NCBI GenBank assembly: GCA_049487715.1
Contig: CP150588.1
Location: 124,001-188,000, forward strand
Direction of reading: 5' to 3'
Length of the DNA stretch: 64,000 bases
Source: Pycnococcus provasolii
Lineage: Eukaryota; Chlorophyta; Pseudoscourfieldiophyceae; Pseudoscourfieldiales
Part shown: piece by piece, positions 1 through 9,453 of the stretch
How the letters are laid out: each line of letters begins with the position of its first letter
Position numbering within the stretch: the first letter of the stretch is position 1
Position numbers and translations under genes: made by a program
Notes under the pieces: model-generated
Databases searched by the model: none
Told to the model about the DNA's origin: nothing
What the model saw: only the letters and a program-made list of their open reading frames with translations

Positions 1-402
1 GAAGGTTGCGCTCCACCTGTCCCGACTCTCTCGCGACGACACGTGTGCGTCCTACGTATACGTTCGCCGCAGTAGGTGGGGCATGCGCCTGCGCGAGGAA
101 CGCGGCTGGCGGTCGGAACACACTGCTATTAGGTAAGGAACACATCATGGCGGACTTTGATGAAAGCGCATTATTGCAATGCAAGAGAGGGAAGACATCC
201 TACACAACCCTGCTAAAGGTAACGCCCGATTAGGGTTAGGGTTAGAGCTAGGGTTATTAGCATGGGGTTGCCAATAATAATGGTGTTGGGGATCCCCTGT
301 TGTCTTCTGCCACTTCTGCCCCTCCCGACTACGAGAGAGGTGCTTGTGCTTGTTGTAGTTGGGCACCTGCGCCTACTGTACTCCCTTACAAGGTACCTGC
401 TC
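1..402. other. Upstream region of the first gene, with an exon-like stretch and telomere-like repeats
   Basis: No complete gene is recognised here. Positions 145-216 read as an open 24-codon stretch starting MADFDESALLQC and ending AAG followed by GTAACG, which resembles a 5' exon with a donor site. No in-phase acceptor joins it convincingly to the downstream gene, so it may be chance or part of an untranslated leader. A TTAGGG-type array follows at 230-256. Confidence 0.3.
230..256 (+). repeat. Short interstitial TTAGGG-type array
   Basis: Two to three TTAGGG units with one degenerate unit (TTAGAGC) lie about 150 nt upstream of the ATG of the MIT-like gene. The orientation is TTAGGG on the coding strand of that gene. 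Confidence 0.85.
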
Positions 403-1224
403 ATGGCCAATACCGCAGCCGCTGCGATCGCGCTTGCAGGCGAAGCCACCGCGTTGGACAGCGCAGGACGCCACCTAGAAGCCGCCACGAAGTACCTCGA
501 GGCCGCATCTGCCATGGAGGCGGCCATCGCGAACCAGTGCTTCCCTGACGCGGAAGTGCCGGGCGTGCAGGCGAAAGCAGCAGAGTACCGCGCGAGGGCG
601 TCCGCGCTCTCGGCGCAGGCGAACGCGCAGTCCATGGCGGCGGCATCCAACATGGCCGCTAGTGGAGTCGCTGTCGCGCAGCAGGCGCAGAGCAAAGTGC
701 AGGCGGCGGGGGGCGCGAAGACCGTCGCGGGCGCAGCAGCCATGGGTGCAGTCGCGGGCTTCTTCGCGCCCGTCGTGGGAGGCGTGATGGTCGCAGGTGC
801 GGCAGCGGCGGGGGCGGCGTACGCGACCACGCGGTCGGACGGCGTGGGAGAGGCTGCTCGTACCGCAGGAAACGCCGCTGCTGGAACGGTGGACGCTGTG
901 AAGCAGTTTGATACCGAGCACAACGTCAGCGGCAAGACGATGGCAGCCGCCAGCGCTGTGGCGAGCAAGGCGAAGGAGGTGAACGAGCAGTACAAGATCA
1001 CCGATAAGGTGTCACAGGCTGCAAACGAAGGATACGCGAAGGCGAAGCAGCTCAACGAGCAGCACAACATCACAGGTCGCGCCGCGAACGTCGCTGGAAG
1101 GGCGGGCGCGGCACTTTCGAGCGGCCTGGAGTCGCTGACGAAAAACCTGAACAGCAGCTCAGCAAGCGGCGGCAACGCGAATGCACCCGCAGGCGCGAGT
1201 GCATTCCCCAGCGCGCAGAAGTAG
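403..1224 (+). CDS. Alanine-rich protein with MIT-like N-terminus and hydrophobic glycine-rich middle
   Basis: The 273-residue product starts at ATG 403. The frame is open further up to 262, but the extension looks like translated leader and crosses no recognisable domain. Residues 1-45 form a helix pair with the spacing of microtubule-interacting-and-trafficking (MIT) helices (LAGEATALDSAGRHLEA). A glycine/alanine-rich hydrophobic stretch at about residues 105-145 could enter a membrane. The rest is helical, with two related units, KEVNEQYKITDK and KQLNEQHNITGR, and ends in a low-complexity serine/glycine tail. The unit pair resembles tails seen in some plant and fungal RRM or membrane-associated proteins, but no RRM is present. 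A role in membrane trafficking is inference from the MIT-like part only. Confidence 0.6.
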   Translation: MANTAAAAIALAGEATALDSAGRHLEAATKYLEAASAMEAAIANQCFPDAEVPGVQAKAAEYRARASALSAQANAQSMAAASNMAASGVAVAQQAQSKVQAAGGAKTVAGAAAMGAVAGFFAPVVGGVMVAGAAAAGAAYATTRSDGVGEAARTAGNAAAGTVDAVKQFDTEHNVSGKTMAAASAVASKAKEVNEQYKITDKVSQAANEGYAKAKQLNEQHNITGRAANVAGRAGAALSSGLESLTKNLNSSSASGGNANAPAGASAFPSAQK

Positions 1225-1576
1225 ACGTGCTTGCTTGTTCTTTGATAAGGTTACGGAAGATGCGTGCTGAGTGCTGCTATGCGCGTAAACTTCAGTCGTT
1301 CTTCTTTTTATTTTTTCGCTTTTAGTCAACCAGTGTTATCGAGTTTCGTTCGTTTGTGCGTACTTTTATTTTTCAAGATGGATAGACGTCAGCGCGTGCG
1401 AGCGCTGGTAGACGGCGCGCCGCGTGGGACGTGAAGTAAGGAGAGTAAACATTACTTACGAGTTTTCAACTTTTGTTTTTCATTTGCAAGACACGCTCAC
1501 AATAGTGAGCTCGAAGAACGAAGATGCACAAGTATCAGCTATCCTTTCTTTTATACGTCTTGTTTTTGTGTTCTTT

Positions 1577-2052
1577 CTACACCAGCGGGATTGGCGCAAG
1601 TCCGAGCATGGCGAGTTCTTCGTAGTATGCGCGTGCCTCCGCCTGGTACAGTTCTCTGAGCTTTTGCCTCCTCTCCTCCCTGAGCATGGCGAGTGAGAAC
1701 TTCGCCTCAGTCGCAAACTCGTCGGCAAGCTCCATCTCCCCTGCAGTTTGTGTGTGTGTGTGTATGTGTGTTGACGTGTGTATCTTGTTTTGTTAGTGGA
1801 ACTTCCTTTTCCTCAGCACGTGTGTGTCTTCCATCCCCAAAAATAAAACGCACCAGCTTGTTGTGTTTCTTCTTGTATTTCGGTACGTGCTTGCAGGTGC
1901 TGCGAAGGCCGCAGCGAGTTTCTGTATTGCCTGTCGTGCCACGAGCAGATTTCCGACGTGACAGCTAGTTCGCGTGCGTGTGCGTACGCGGTGGCGTACG
2001 CCTCGTTCTGCTTGACCATCGAGGCGATGGACGCCGTGGGCGCGGACGACAT
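1577..2052 (-). CDS. CFAP141: CFAP141-like ciliary microtubule inner protein, two exons
   Basis: Exon 1 is 2052-1887 (start ATG 2052) and exon 2 is 1740-1577 (stop 1579-1577). They are separated by a 146-nt intron (1886-1741) that begins GTACCG and ends CTGCAG; the phase matches across the junction. The spliced product is 108-110 residues, close to the roughly 100 residues of animal CFAP141. The second half is one long charged helix (ATEAKFSLAMLREERRQKLR, then LYQAEARAYYEELAMLGLA). It follows the CFAP141 pattern of a helix ending in a YxxELxxxG-type segment after an N-terminal Trp/Arg/Asn part (SWHDRQYRNSL). CFAP141 is a small protein inside axonemal doublet microtubules, so this implies a motile flagellum. 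Neither exon is a long ORF, so the gene is easily missed. The assignment rests on pattern similarity recalled for the family, not on a search. Confidence 0.6.
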
Positions 2053-3775
2053 GGCCGCTCAACGAAAACTGGGAATGGAACGGAGGGGGAACCGAGGCTC
2101 AAGGGCGAGGGTGGGGAGGAATGGCACGAAAGCTTAACTGCCTTATTCCACGACGAGGAAAGCGGAGGCTCTTCCCTTCACGCCCCTTCCCTTTCCCTTC
2201 CCTTCACGCCCTAGGTGGAGCTGACCCTGGAGCACCACTTTATTATGTCTCCCCGACCACGACAGCAGACGACCGGCACGACCACGACGACCGGCACGAC
2301 GACAGTAGACGACTCCAGCTGAGGCGAGTTCATACCAGTTCAGGCGGGCACTACCACCGGAGGAATGACCACCGAAGGACCATCCACGGCGACCATCCAG
2401 CCACCAAGTGCCGATCAACTATGGCGACCAGACCAGCCACCAAGTGCCGACCATCCATCGCGACGAACCGACGAAGAGTAATTCCGTGGGCCGTGGTCTC
2501 CAGTAATAACTTACCTCCACTGGTTCCTGCACTGGCAACTGGCAACTGGGAGAGGCCTTCCCTTCCCGACGAAGATGGCGGGTCGGGTTTGGGGTTCAGG
2601 CCTCAACGCCGCATCAGGTACATCGCATTCTTAGGTCCTCGCATGGGGAAAACCTCCCTGAATTGAACCACATGAAAAGTCCATAAAAATTCACAATTCC
2701 TTCCGCTGATCACGCAGAAAGATGCCGTCCTTTCTTGTCTTGTGGATCCCTCGTTGCGTTGCTTTCAAAGCCCACAGTTCTGAAAAAGCGTTGAGGGAGG
2801 ATAAGAACATTCTGTCCACGAGTGATCGGAACCTTATCAGACGCCCTAACGCGTCTGCCAGCTGTTGCCGTCCTTTTGCAAAAGCGGAGCGAGCGGCCGC
2901 CAGATCACCCACCACCCGTTCGTTGTACGCCCTCAACGCCCCCGCGCGACTTTCCGGGCATCCTCGTCATACGCAAGGCCTCAAGCCTCAAGAACGCAGG
3001 GTGAGGCAAAAACCCATACAAAAATGCGAAAAAACGAAGAAAAAAAGCACCAAACTACTCCGGCAAGAACAGAACCAAATAGCGAGGAACCACCAAAAAG
3101 CACAGGGGAACCAAAACCCAGAAAACCCAAGAAGAAACTCAAGTGGATGATTTCAGACCAACAAAGGGAAAAAAGGGAAAAAGGGCACAGATTCCAAGCC
3201 TGAAACCCCTGGAAAGATTCGAACCGCACGATGGGAGGAAATTTCAGAGAAAACAACAACAGTGGTACCACCTCTCCCCCCCTCCTCCTCCCGGGGCCCC
3301 GCGCTCTAAAAGGGAAGGGAAGGGGCCCTCGAAATCTGATCCGGTTTTCTGAATGCGGGGCAGGCAGGCAGGCGGTCCCCCAGCTTGCCCTAGGAGAGGA
3401 GAGGAGGAACGACAACCCTGAGTTTCTGTGCCTTTGGAGAAGCTTTCTGTGCCGCACCATTACCACCACAGGTCTCGCCATCTCGCTTTCTTTCTAGGCC
3501 ATCGGCATCTGCTTTCTGTGCAGGCTTTCTGCTTCACGAGCTTTCTGTGTTGGTGCCTGCTTCATTTGTGTGTGTGTGTGTGTGTGTTGGTACACGCTTA
3601 CGTGCTTTTTCTTTGTGTGTTGGCTTTCCGCTTTCCGCTTCTTGGTTGAGCCTCCCCTTTTTTCCTTCCTCATCTTCGTTCTTCGGTCCCAAGAAGTGCT
3701 TCCCAAGGTGCGAGTGAGTGTTTCGCTGGCTTCCTCTCACCTCCCACTGAGCATCAAGAGTGTACGTCACTTTAT
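2053..3775. other. Intergenic region with simple repeats and a coding-like relic
   Basis: Positions 2250-2470 contain degenerate tandem units (GACCGGCACGACCACGAC, and CCAGCCACCAAGTGCCGA twice). Positions 2690-2965 on the minus strand are coding-like (separate entry). Positions 3560-3590 hold a TG microsatellite. The rest, up to the CONSTANS-like start, is pyrimidine-rich and shows no supported gene. Confidence 0.6.
2691..2968 (-). pseudogene. Coding-like helical fragment, no start
   Basis: A 92-codon open stretch on the minus strand follows an in-frame TGA and has no ATG. It reads as an amphipathic helix (NERVVGDLAAARSAFAKG, then RLIRFRSLVDRMFLSSLNAF) and ends RDQRKEL. It could be the last exon of a gene whose upstream exons are not visible, or a decayed gene. 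No family is recognised. Confidence 0.25.
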
Positions 3776-3924
3776 ATGGTGAGTGTCGCGCGTAACACGG
3801 GTCAGCAGGCGGCAAATAACATTTCCATGTCCAAGCCGATGGCGGCGGATACGACGACAAACGCGTCGCCGCAAAATAATGACAACAGCAACAACAACAC
3901 AGACCAACGAGATGGTGCGCAGGT

Positions 3925-3957
<33 letters not shown>

Positions 3958-5707
3958 CAACGCATCCACATCCGTAAGAACCGCGACCTCCTGCGAGGTG
4001 TGCTCGACAGCCAAGCCCGTCGTCTACTGCTACAACGACAACGCGTACATGTGCCGCGCGTGCGACCTCGCCATACACAGCGCCAACAAGGTGGCACGCG
4101 GACACGCAAGGCAGTACCTCTGCGAAAACTGCGAGTGCCGTCCCGCACGCATCTTCTGCAAAACAGACGGAGTCGTGCTGTGCGACAAGTGTGACAGCGA
4201 CATTCACGACGCCAACGTCGTCGCGCGCAGGCACGTGCGCATACCGCTCGACACGTTCACACAAGAAACACTCGACGCCAAGGCGCGAGAAATGGCGGCG
4301 GAAAACAACGCGCCGGGGCCGAAGCCCATGCACGTTGCCCCGGCAACCTCAGAACTGTCTGGCGCCGCCGTGCCATCTTCTGGAGATCCGAACAACGCTA
4401 ACACACCGCCCGCAAGTGGCCAGAGTCCTCTGCTGCAAATGACACATGAAAAGCCACCACATAACTCAGCCCTGACCAGCGTGCCCTACACGCCTTTCGG
4501 AACGTCGAACCTCGCGGCATCCGCCTCGTTCGCCGAGGTGGAAGAGCATCGGCGCGTGACGAACGAGCTGTTCCAGGACATGCTCGTCACTCTGGGAAGT
4601 GGTCCATTGGGACTCGACGATCCTATACCAGGTCTTGACGTCGACGATACATTACCACCGCTCTTCTTCGAGGCGCTCGGAGGCACCACAATCTTTCCAC
4701 AGGAAATGGGACAGCCGCTCGTCGAGCTGCCGAGCCCCTCAATGTCAGACGGAGCAGGAGCCGCTGCCACGGCACAGCATGCCATGCGCCCGAATGTGGC
4801 TGCGCAGCAGCAGCATCGCATGATGGGCATGCCGTCCGTTCCGGCAAATCGCGCAGTGAGCACAGATGGAGGCGCTTCGGGATCGGGTGGATATAACTCG
4901 CACAACTCGGACTCAGCGTCTGCAGGTGATGCTCTCGTCCCATTGAGTATGGGCTACGACGAGGAGATTATGCATCAGCAAGTACCGATGCAGCAGCTGC
5001 ACCAGCAGCAGCAGCAGCAACCACCCCCACCCGCTGTTCGGCCGCCTGGACGTGCTTCGTTCGGAGAGTGGTACTCGTGGGCCAAAAAGGCGGAACAAAA
5101 TGCAAATACTGCACCACAGCCGGGGTACGCCATCACATCCACAGCGTTCAATCCACAACAGGCACAACAAATGGCACAACGTCAGCCGCAGGCGGCAGCG
5201 GCGGCGGCAGCACCAGCAACGACGACGACAACGACGACGTCGATGCAGCAACAGCAGCAGCAACAGCAGTGGCCTGGCGGCACAGCCATGCTCGGAGGCA
5301 TGATGCCACCAATGAGCCTGCTCATGAGCACGCGAAAGGACAAGGTAGCCCGTTACATCGAGAAGCGACGCCGTCGCGTATTTGAAAAGACAGTGCGCTA
5401 CGCAAGCCGCAAGGCGTACGCCGAGAGTCGGCCGCGCATCAAGGGCCGCTTTGCACGACGCGACGAAATCGCCCCTGATGGCACCATCTTGCCGGCGGTG
5501 CTCTTCAAGGAGGGATTGATCTCCGAGGAGGAGATGAAGCTCATGGAGGATGTGGCAAAGGAGAAACACGGCACGATGGCGAACGGCGGTGTCCGCACAG
5601 GTCGCACGGTGCAGCCGACCGAGCTGCCCATGAACTTACCTCGCAAGCGCGGGACGACATTGCCAGATCTTCCCCCAGCCGGGGCTGCGGGAGGTGAGGC
5701 GGCATAA
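3776..5707 (+). CDS. CONSTANS-like transcription factor (two B-boxes, CCT domain)
   Basis: A nuclear regulator of the plant B-box/CONSTANS-like family, 643 residues. Two zinc-binding B-boxes lie at about residues 74-112 ([13 protein letters not shown]...CRACD) and 117-158 ([13 protein letters not shown]...CDKCD), each with the Cys/His spacing of group I/II CO-like proteins. A CCT domain at about 520-562 ([20 protein letters not shown], then [12 protein letters not shown] and KGRFARR) is basic and expected to bind DNA with NF-Y subunits. Between them lie several polyglutamine and polyalanine tracts. Land-plant and Chlamydomonas relatives link photoperiod and the clock to growth and starch; that role here is inference. 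The chosen ATG at 3776 overlaps a donor-like GGTGAGT, so ATG 3827 is an alternative start. A polyglutamine tract immediately precedes the first B-box. Confidence 0.93.
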
Positions 5708-5956
5708 ATAGAGGAGAAGAAATTGTTGCGCACAAGTACAATCACAATCAAGTTCGTCCATCCGTCTTTTTCCTTTTGATTTTTTCTGTGATTTGCTCTG
5801 TTGTTAGCGCTTCATTTCTTGTCAAGTACTAAATAACACTTGCAATAACTACCTGAATAACTACTTGAATAAAGCTACCTGGCGCCAATAAGATTTTTCA
5901 GTAAAAAAAAAACAACTAACACATCGTTTGCTTTTGTTGAACCTCTCTCTCGTCAT

Positions 5957-7148
5957 TTATCCTATCGTCGTATCGTCGCCGCCGCCGCCGTCGTCGTCGT
6001 CCATGGGTTCCGCCGCCGCCGTGATCTGCGTCTCGAGCTCCACTGGGTCCATCACAGGAGTTTTCAGGTCTGCATTGAGCTGAGCAACAGCCTCCTCAAA
6101 CATTTGCTCGGCGTACTCACGCCGCACACGAAGCTCATTGATGCGATTGTTGATCTCATCAAGTGCCATTTCTGGATCTTCCTCAAGCATACTCTTCCAG
6201 TCTGGAGCCTTGCCTTTCATTGTTTTCTTCTGAATATTCTTTGCATTCACGCGCACGTTAACTACTACATTTGTTGCAGTGTGGTCGTTGTTGTTTGCTG
6301 TTGCTGTTGTTGTCATTGTTGTTGTTTCCATTCCCGTACCGACGGCGCTCTCGTCGCTCACGTCGGAGTGCGTCGCGAATCTGTTCAGCACGCCTTCGCT
6401 CGCGCTCGCGAGCTTCACGTTCCCGTTCACGCGCCTCCCGAGCACGCTCAAGCTCGCGTTCACGGCGTTCACGTTCACGCTCGCGTTCGCGACGTTCACG
6501 CTCACGCTCGCGTTCGCGACGTTCACGGTCGTTATCATCATTGTACCCAAGATACATTTGTGATGGTGGAGCCGGCAAATAAATCGGTGCTGGTTGTGGC
6601 GACAGCACGTACTGAGGCACAGCTGGCCTGGTGGTTGCATGCGTTTGATAATAAGCCGTCGGTGGAGGTGGCGGTGGCGGCGGCGGTGGTGGCGGCGGCA
6701 CGTACGTCGTCCTGTAACCCTCCAGGCGATTGATGCTTCCATCAAGTGTTTGAAGACGTGTCGACCACAGTTCAACATCAAGGCTGCTTTGCTCGACATT
6801 CCTAGCAATTGCCGCCATCTGCTCGGCTATCGACGCCGCGCGCAGAGCAGAATCCGTGAAGCGAGCACCCTGAAGAGCTATCGCGGCTGCGCGTTGTGAC
6901 GCCGAGAGCGCGGTATTTTGGTACGACGCCGCAGCGTTGCGCGTCTCGTACGCTGAGTTGGCGATGTAGTTGCTGAGTAGCCCTTCTGCTTCGATTTCAT
7001 CACTCTGTGATGGGACATCTTGCCCTCCCACGACGCGAGTCGTTAGTACTGCTGTACTAATTTCCGTGGTAGTAGACTGCTGCGCCGACGCAAACACCAA
7101 CACAAACTGGACCAGCGCCAACAAGAGCACCAGCGCCAAATTCACCAT
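5957..7148 (-). CDS. Secreted proline/arginine-rich coiled-coil protein, two exons
   Basis: Exon 1 runs 7148-6362 and exon 2 about 6264-5957. The proposed intron (6361-6265 or 6361-6262) starts GTGAGC and ends TGTAG or TAGTAG; both acceptors keep the frame. The product is about 364 residues. It has a signal peptide (LALVLLLALVQFVLVFASA), a helical domain with many alanines, a run of 13 prolines, and an ERRERER-type arginine/glutamate repeat. Exon 2 supplies a compact helical domain (DPEMALDEINNRINELRV) and an acidic tail. Without splicing, exon 1 reads into a low-complexity N/S tail, while exon 2 alone looks strongly coding, which is why the intron is preferred. The signal peptide suggests export or the endomembrane lumen. 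No family is recognised. Confidence 0.55.
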
Positions 7149-7420
7149 TATGATGACAGAAGAGCGACTTCAGAAAATGACTTCAGAAGAGCAAGTCAAA
7201 GGACGCTGATTAAAATGGTAAATGGTGGCTGTACATACATATGGGCAAAACATACAGTACGAGCGAAGGTCGATGCATGCATGCACAAAGCCCGGTGGAC
7301 CCGCCCGCCATTATTACATACTGCCATAGTTCGCGTTCGGTCGACATTTTACGTTTCGGGAAAACGGATTTCGAGTTCTCCTTCCGAGAAAAAAATAACA
7401 GTCCCCACGGCTCACTCCGG
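7149..7420. other. Short intergenic region
   Basis: It separates the 5' end of the proline-rich gene from the telomere-like array at the 3' end of the RsmE gene. No gene is supported; a GCATGCATGC palindrome lies near 7274-7283. Confidence 0.5.
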
Positions 7421-7450
7421 TTTAGGGGTTAGGGGTTAGGGGTTAGGGGT
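7421..7450 (+). repeat. TTAGGGG array overlapping the 3' end of the RsmE gene
   Basis: Four TTAGGGG units. On the opposite strand the CCCCTAA units encode the last residues of the RsmE protein (LTPNP) and its TAA stop. Confidence 0.9.
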
Positions 7451-8577
7451 GCGAGCGTGCTCGCGGCGACGCTCAGCAGGCTCAGCGCCGCCGTGCTGGA
7501 GTCGAGAACGCGTCTTGGATTATTGCGAAATAGCGTAGCGGGCGTCCAGCCTTGGGAAACCAGTAAGGCGTACTCATCTGACGACCACCCGCGTTCGGGG
7601 CCGACAGCAAGCGTCGCGCTCGAGTGGCCGCGTAGAACCTCCGCGACCGTTGGAGGCTCAACACCGTCGAACGCGACGGCGGCATCAGACACCGTCGCGA
7701 GCACGCGCGGGCCAGAGAGAGGCGGTGGTGGTAGGGTCGTGATATCGTCGTCGTCGAGTTCCCAGATGGCGCTGGTTAGGTTGCGAAAACACCAAGGGGG
7801 AGGCACAGCCTCGCCGTCTGCGAGACTGCGCATGAGCCGATACGTCTTAGACGGCGCGTCAGATATGCTCACATGTACAGGGTAAACGTCGCCACACATT
7901 TCCAACGCGCGCTGTAGTTCGTTTTCGATTAGTTTGGGGTCAAGCTGCCTTCCATTCAAATATGTCTGGTTCGTCGTCTCCGCGGCGCAGATGTGAATCG
8001 TGCGTACGCCCACTTCCGCCATAGGTCGCCACAGGCGTTTCAGCGCCTTTGGCCTCGGCGGACACAGGATTAAGTCGACGTTTGGCGTCGCAGTTTCTCT
8101 TTGAATGTCAAGCACCTGCACGGCTGTTCCTTTGTTGACGAGTTTTCCCGTGAATGCGTACCTTCCAATGACCCCGCACTTCAAAGGTGCGCCATCTTTC
8201 AGCTTGAGTACGTCACGAACGTGCGCGTACCTGTACTCGGCCTCGTCAGCATGAACATCAGCAGTACACGAGTTCTTGAAAGCGAAGAAGGAGTAGATGT
8301 CGCGACTGATTTTCTCCCGTGGGTGGAACACGACGCGGTTCAAGCACACGGAACGATGATGCCCAGAACGCCGATGATGCCCAGAACGCCGATGATGCCC
8401 AGAACAACGACCACCACCAGAACGACGACCACCACTGCAAAGAGTACCCCTGGCACGAAAGCCAATATTACTACTACTACTAGTAGTAAGCTGCTGCAAG
8501 ACTTGATGACTTACCTTACCACCACCACCAGGAGCACCACATCGACGAGAAAGAGGAGGAGCATGGTGAGGAGGCAT
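7429..8577 (-). CDS. rsmE: RsmE-family 16S rRNA (uracil-1498 N3) methyltransferase, probably organellar
   Basis: SPOUT-fold methyltransferase that in bacteria methylates U1498 of 16S rRNA; here presumably it modifies organelle rRNA. ATG 8577 gives 382 residues; the frame stays open to 8733 without a better start. About 75 low-complexity residues precede the RsmE start-like LNRVVFHPRE. Next come the PUA-like part (YRYAHVRDVLKLKDGAPL) and the C-terminal knot with VGPERGWSSDEYALL, equivalent to the IGPEGGWS loop of RsmE. The last conserved helix (RVLDSSTAALSLLSVAAS) corresponds to RILRTETA. The conserved second glycine of GPEGG is Arg here. The stop codon and final residues are made of telomere-like repeat. 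A GTAAGT...TTGCAG pair 21 nt apart (8514-8494) is in frame. The leader fits an organelle transit peptide. Confidence 0.8.
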   Translation of the reverse strand: MPPHHAPPLSRRCGAPGGGGKVSHQVLQQLTTSSSSNIGFRARGTLCSGGRRSGGGRCSGHHRRSGHHRRSGHHRSVCLNRVVFHPREKISRDIYSFFAFKNSCTADVHADEAEYRYAHVRDVLKLKDGAPLKCGVIGRYAFTGKLVNKGTAVQVLDIQRETATPNVDLILCPPRPKALKRLWRPMAEVGVRTIHICAAETTNQTYLNGRQLDPKLIENELQRALEMCGDVYPVHVSISDAPSKTYRLMRSLADGEAVPPPWCFRNLTSAIWELDDDDITTLPPPPLSGPRVLATVSDAAVAFDGVEPPTVAEVLRGHSSATLAVGPERGWSSDEYALLVSQGWTPATLFRNNPRRVLDSSTAALSLLSVAASTLAPLTPNP

Positions 8578-8758
8578 GAGCAGGCGGAAAATCAAGATTG
8601 ACAGATAGTCGATGTAGGTGGCGGAGAGACGACATGAATACGACAATACCATAAGGAAAATGGGGAACCACCCTTGCACTACTAAGCAAGTATACATTTC
8701 CTTTCCTCTCCGATCCCACTTGATTTGATCCAACTGGGAGGAGTTCGTTTTCCATCGA

Positions 8759-8785
8759 ATTCGGGGTTCTAATTATTCGGGGTTT
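8759..8785. promoter_or_regulatory. Two copies of the ATTCGGGGTT / AACCCCGAAT motif between divergent genes
   Basis: ATTCGGGGTT occurs at 8759-8768 and, as TTATTCGGGGTTT, at 8773-8785. The site lies between the RsmE gene (minus) and the small gene at 8856 (plus). Read on the RsmE coding strand the second copy is AACCCCGAATAAT. The same motif recurs upstream of four other genes in the window. Confidence 0.45.
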
Positions 8786-8855
8786 GGACTTCCCTCCCCC
8801 CTTCCAGTTTGTTTTTTTTTCATTTTGGTTGCTGAATTAATTCCCTTCCATAATA

Positions 8856-9284
8856 ATGTCCGCGTTCCGTGGCGATTTTCCGCCTTGCACGAGCCAACAA
8901 ACGCTGTGCAAGCAGCACCAGCTTGAAGTCATACGTGCACGACAAGCCGCGTGGATGAAACAAAGGGCGGAGGCTCTGGAGGACTCTGTGACAACGACAA
9001 CGGTGGTGCCCTCCTCTGTTTCTGTTTCTGTTCGTTCCTCCTCTCGTTCTGAGAACCTCGAGGCTCTGAACGACGTGGTGGTGGTGCCCCAAAAGGCTCA
9101 TCCCCCTCCACTCCTCGAGGATGAAAGGGCCGGCTTGGACTCCTCCAAGCTGACTCTGAGATCCAACGCAACAAACGAGCTGCTGGCGGAGGAGATGGGC
9201 GTGAGTGTTGAGGAGGCTGCTGAGCTCGACAGATTTGTCAACGAAATTCAGCGCGGCTTGCCAGCTTGCTTGCAAGACTTGTAA
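8856..9284 (+). CDS. Small protein of unknown function
   Basis: A 142-residue product starts at ATG 8856 and is divergent from the RsmE gene. The N-terminus (LCKQHQLEVIRARQAAWMK) and C-terminus (EEMGVSVEEAAELDRFVNEI) look like short amphipathic helices around a serine/valine-rich low-complexity middle. Codon use looks like its neighbours and the frame is clean. No signal peptide, membrane segment or known domain is seen. Confidence 0.5.
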   Translation: MSAFRGDFPPCTSQQTLCKQHQLEVIRARQAAWMKQRAEALEDSVTTTTVVPSSVSVSVRSSSRSENLEALNDVVVVPQKAHPPPLLEDERAGLDSSKLTLRSNATNELLAEEMGVSVEEAAELDRFVNEIQRGLPACLQDL

Positions 9285-9453
9285 CTGGAACCGTCCTCAC
9301 AGGTTATGGATAGTTGCCATGGGATGAATACTGCAAGTTGGTTGATTATCAGATAGATGTAAACATTGTGTTTTGTAAAAAAGAATGAATTAATAGGTTT
9401 CGTGAACAACAACAGATGGAATTCGTTTCGTGTATGTGCTTATTTAGTTATTT

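Noticed and set aside
145-216. Exon-like stretch MADFDESALLQC... ending in AAG|GTAACG, possibly exon 1 of the first gene
   Set aside because: No acceptor in a matching phase joins it to the downstream reading frame; left as a note only.
213-1175. 320-codon open frame antisense to the MIT-like gene
   Set aside because: It mirrors the alanine/GC-rich composition of the sense gene and shows no domain; the sense strand has the structured helices.
2121-2666. 181-codon plus-strand open frame
   Set aside because: Made of degenerate tandem repeats rich in His/Arg/Asp with no domain or plausible protein character.
3205-3235. tRNA B-box-like GGTTCGAATC on the minus strand
   Set aside because: The flanking bases do not pair as a T stem and no A box or acceptor stem is found.
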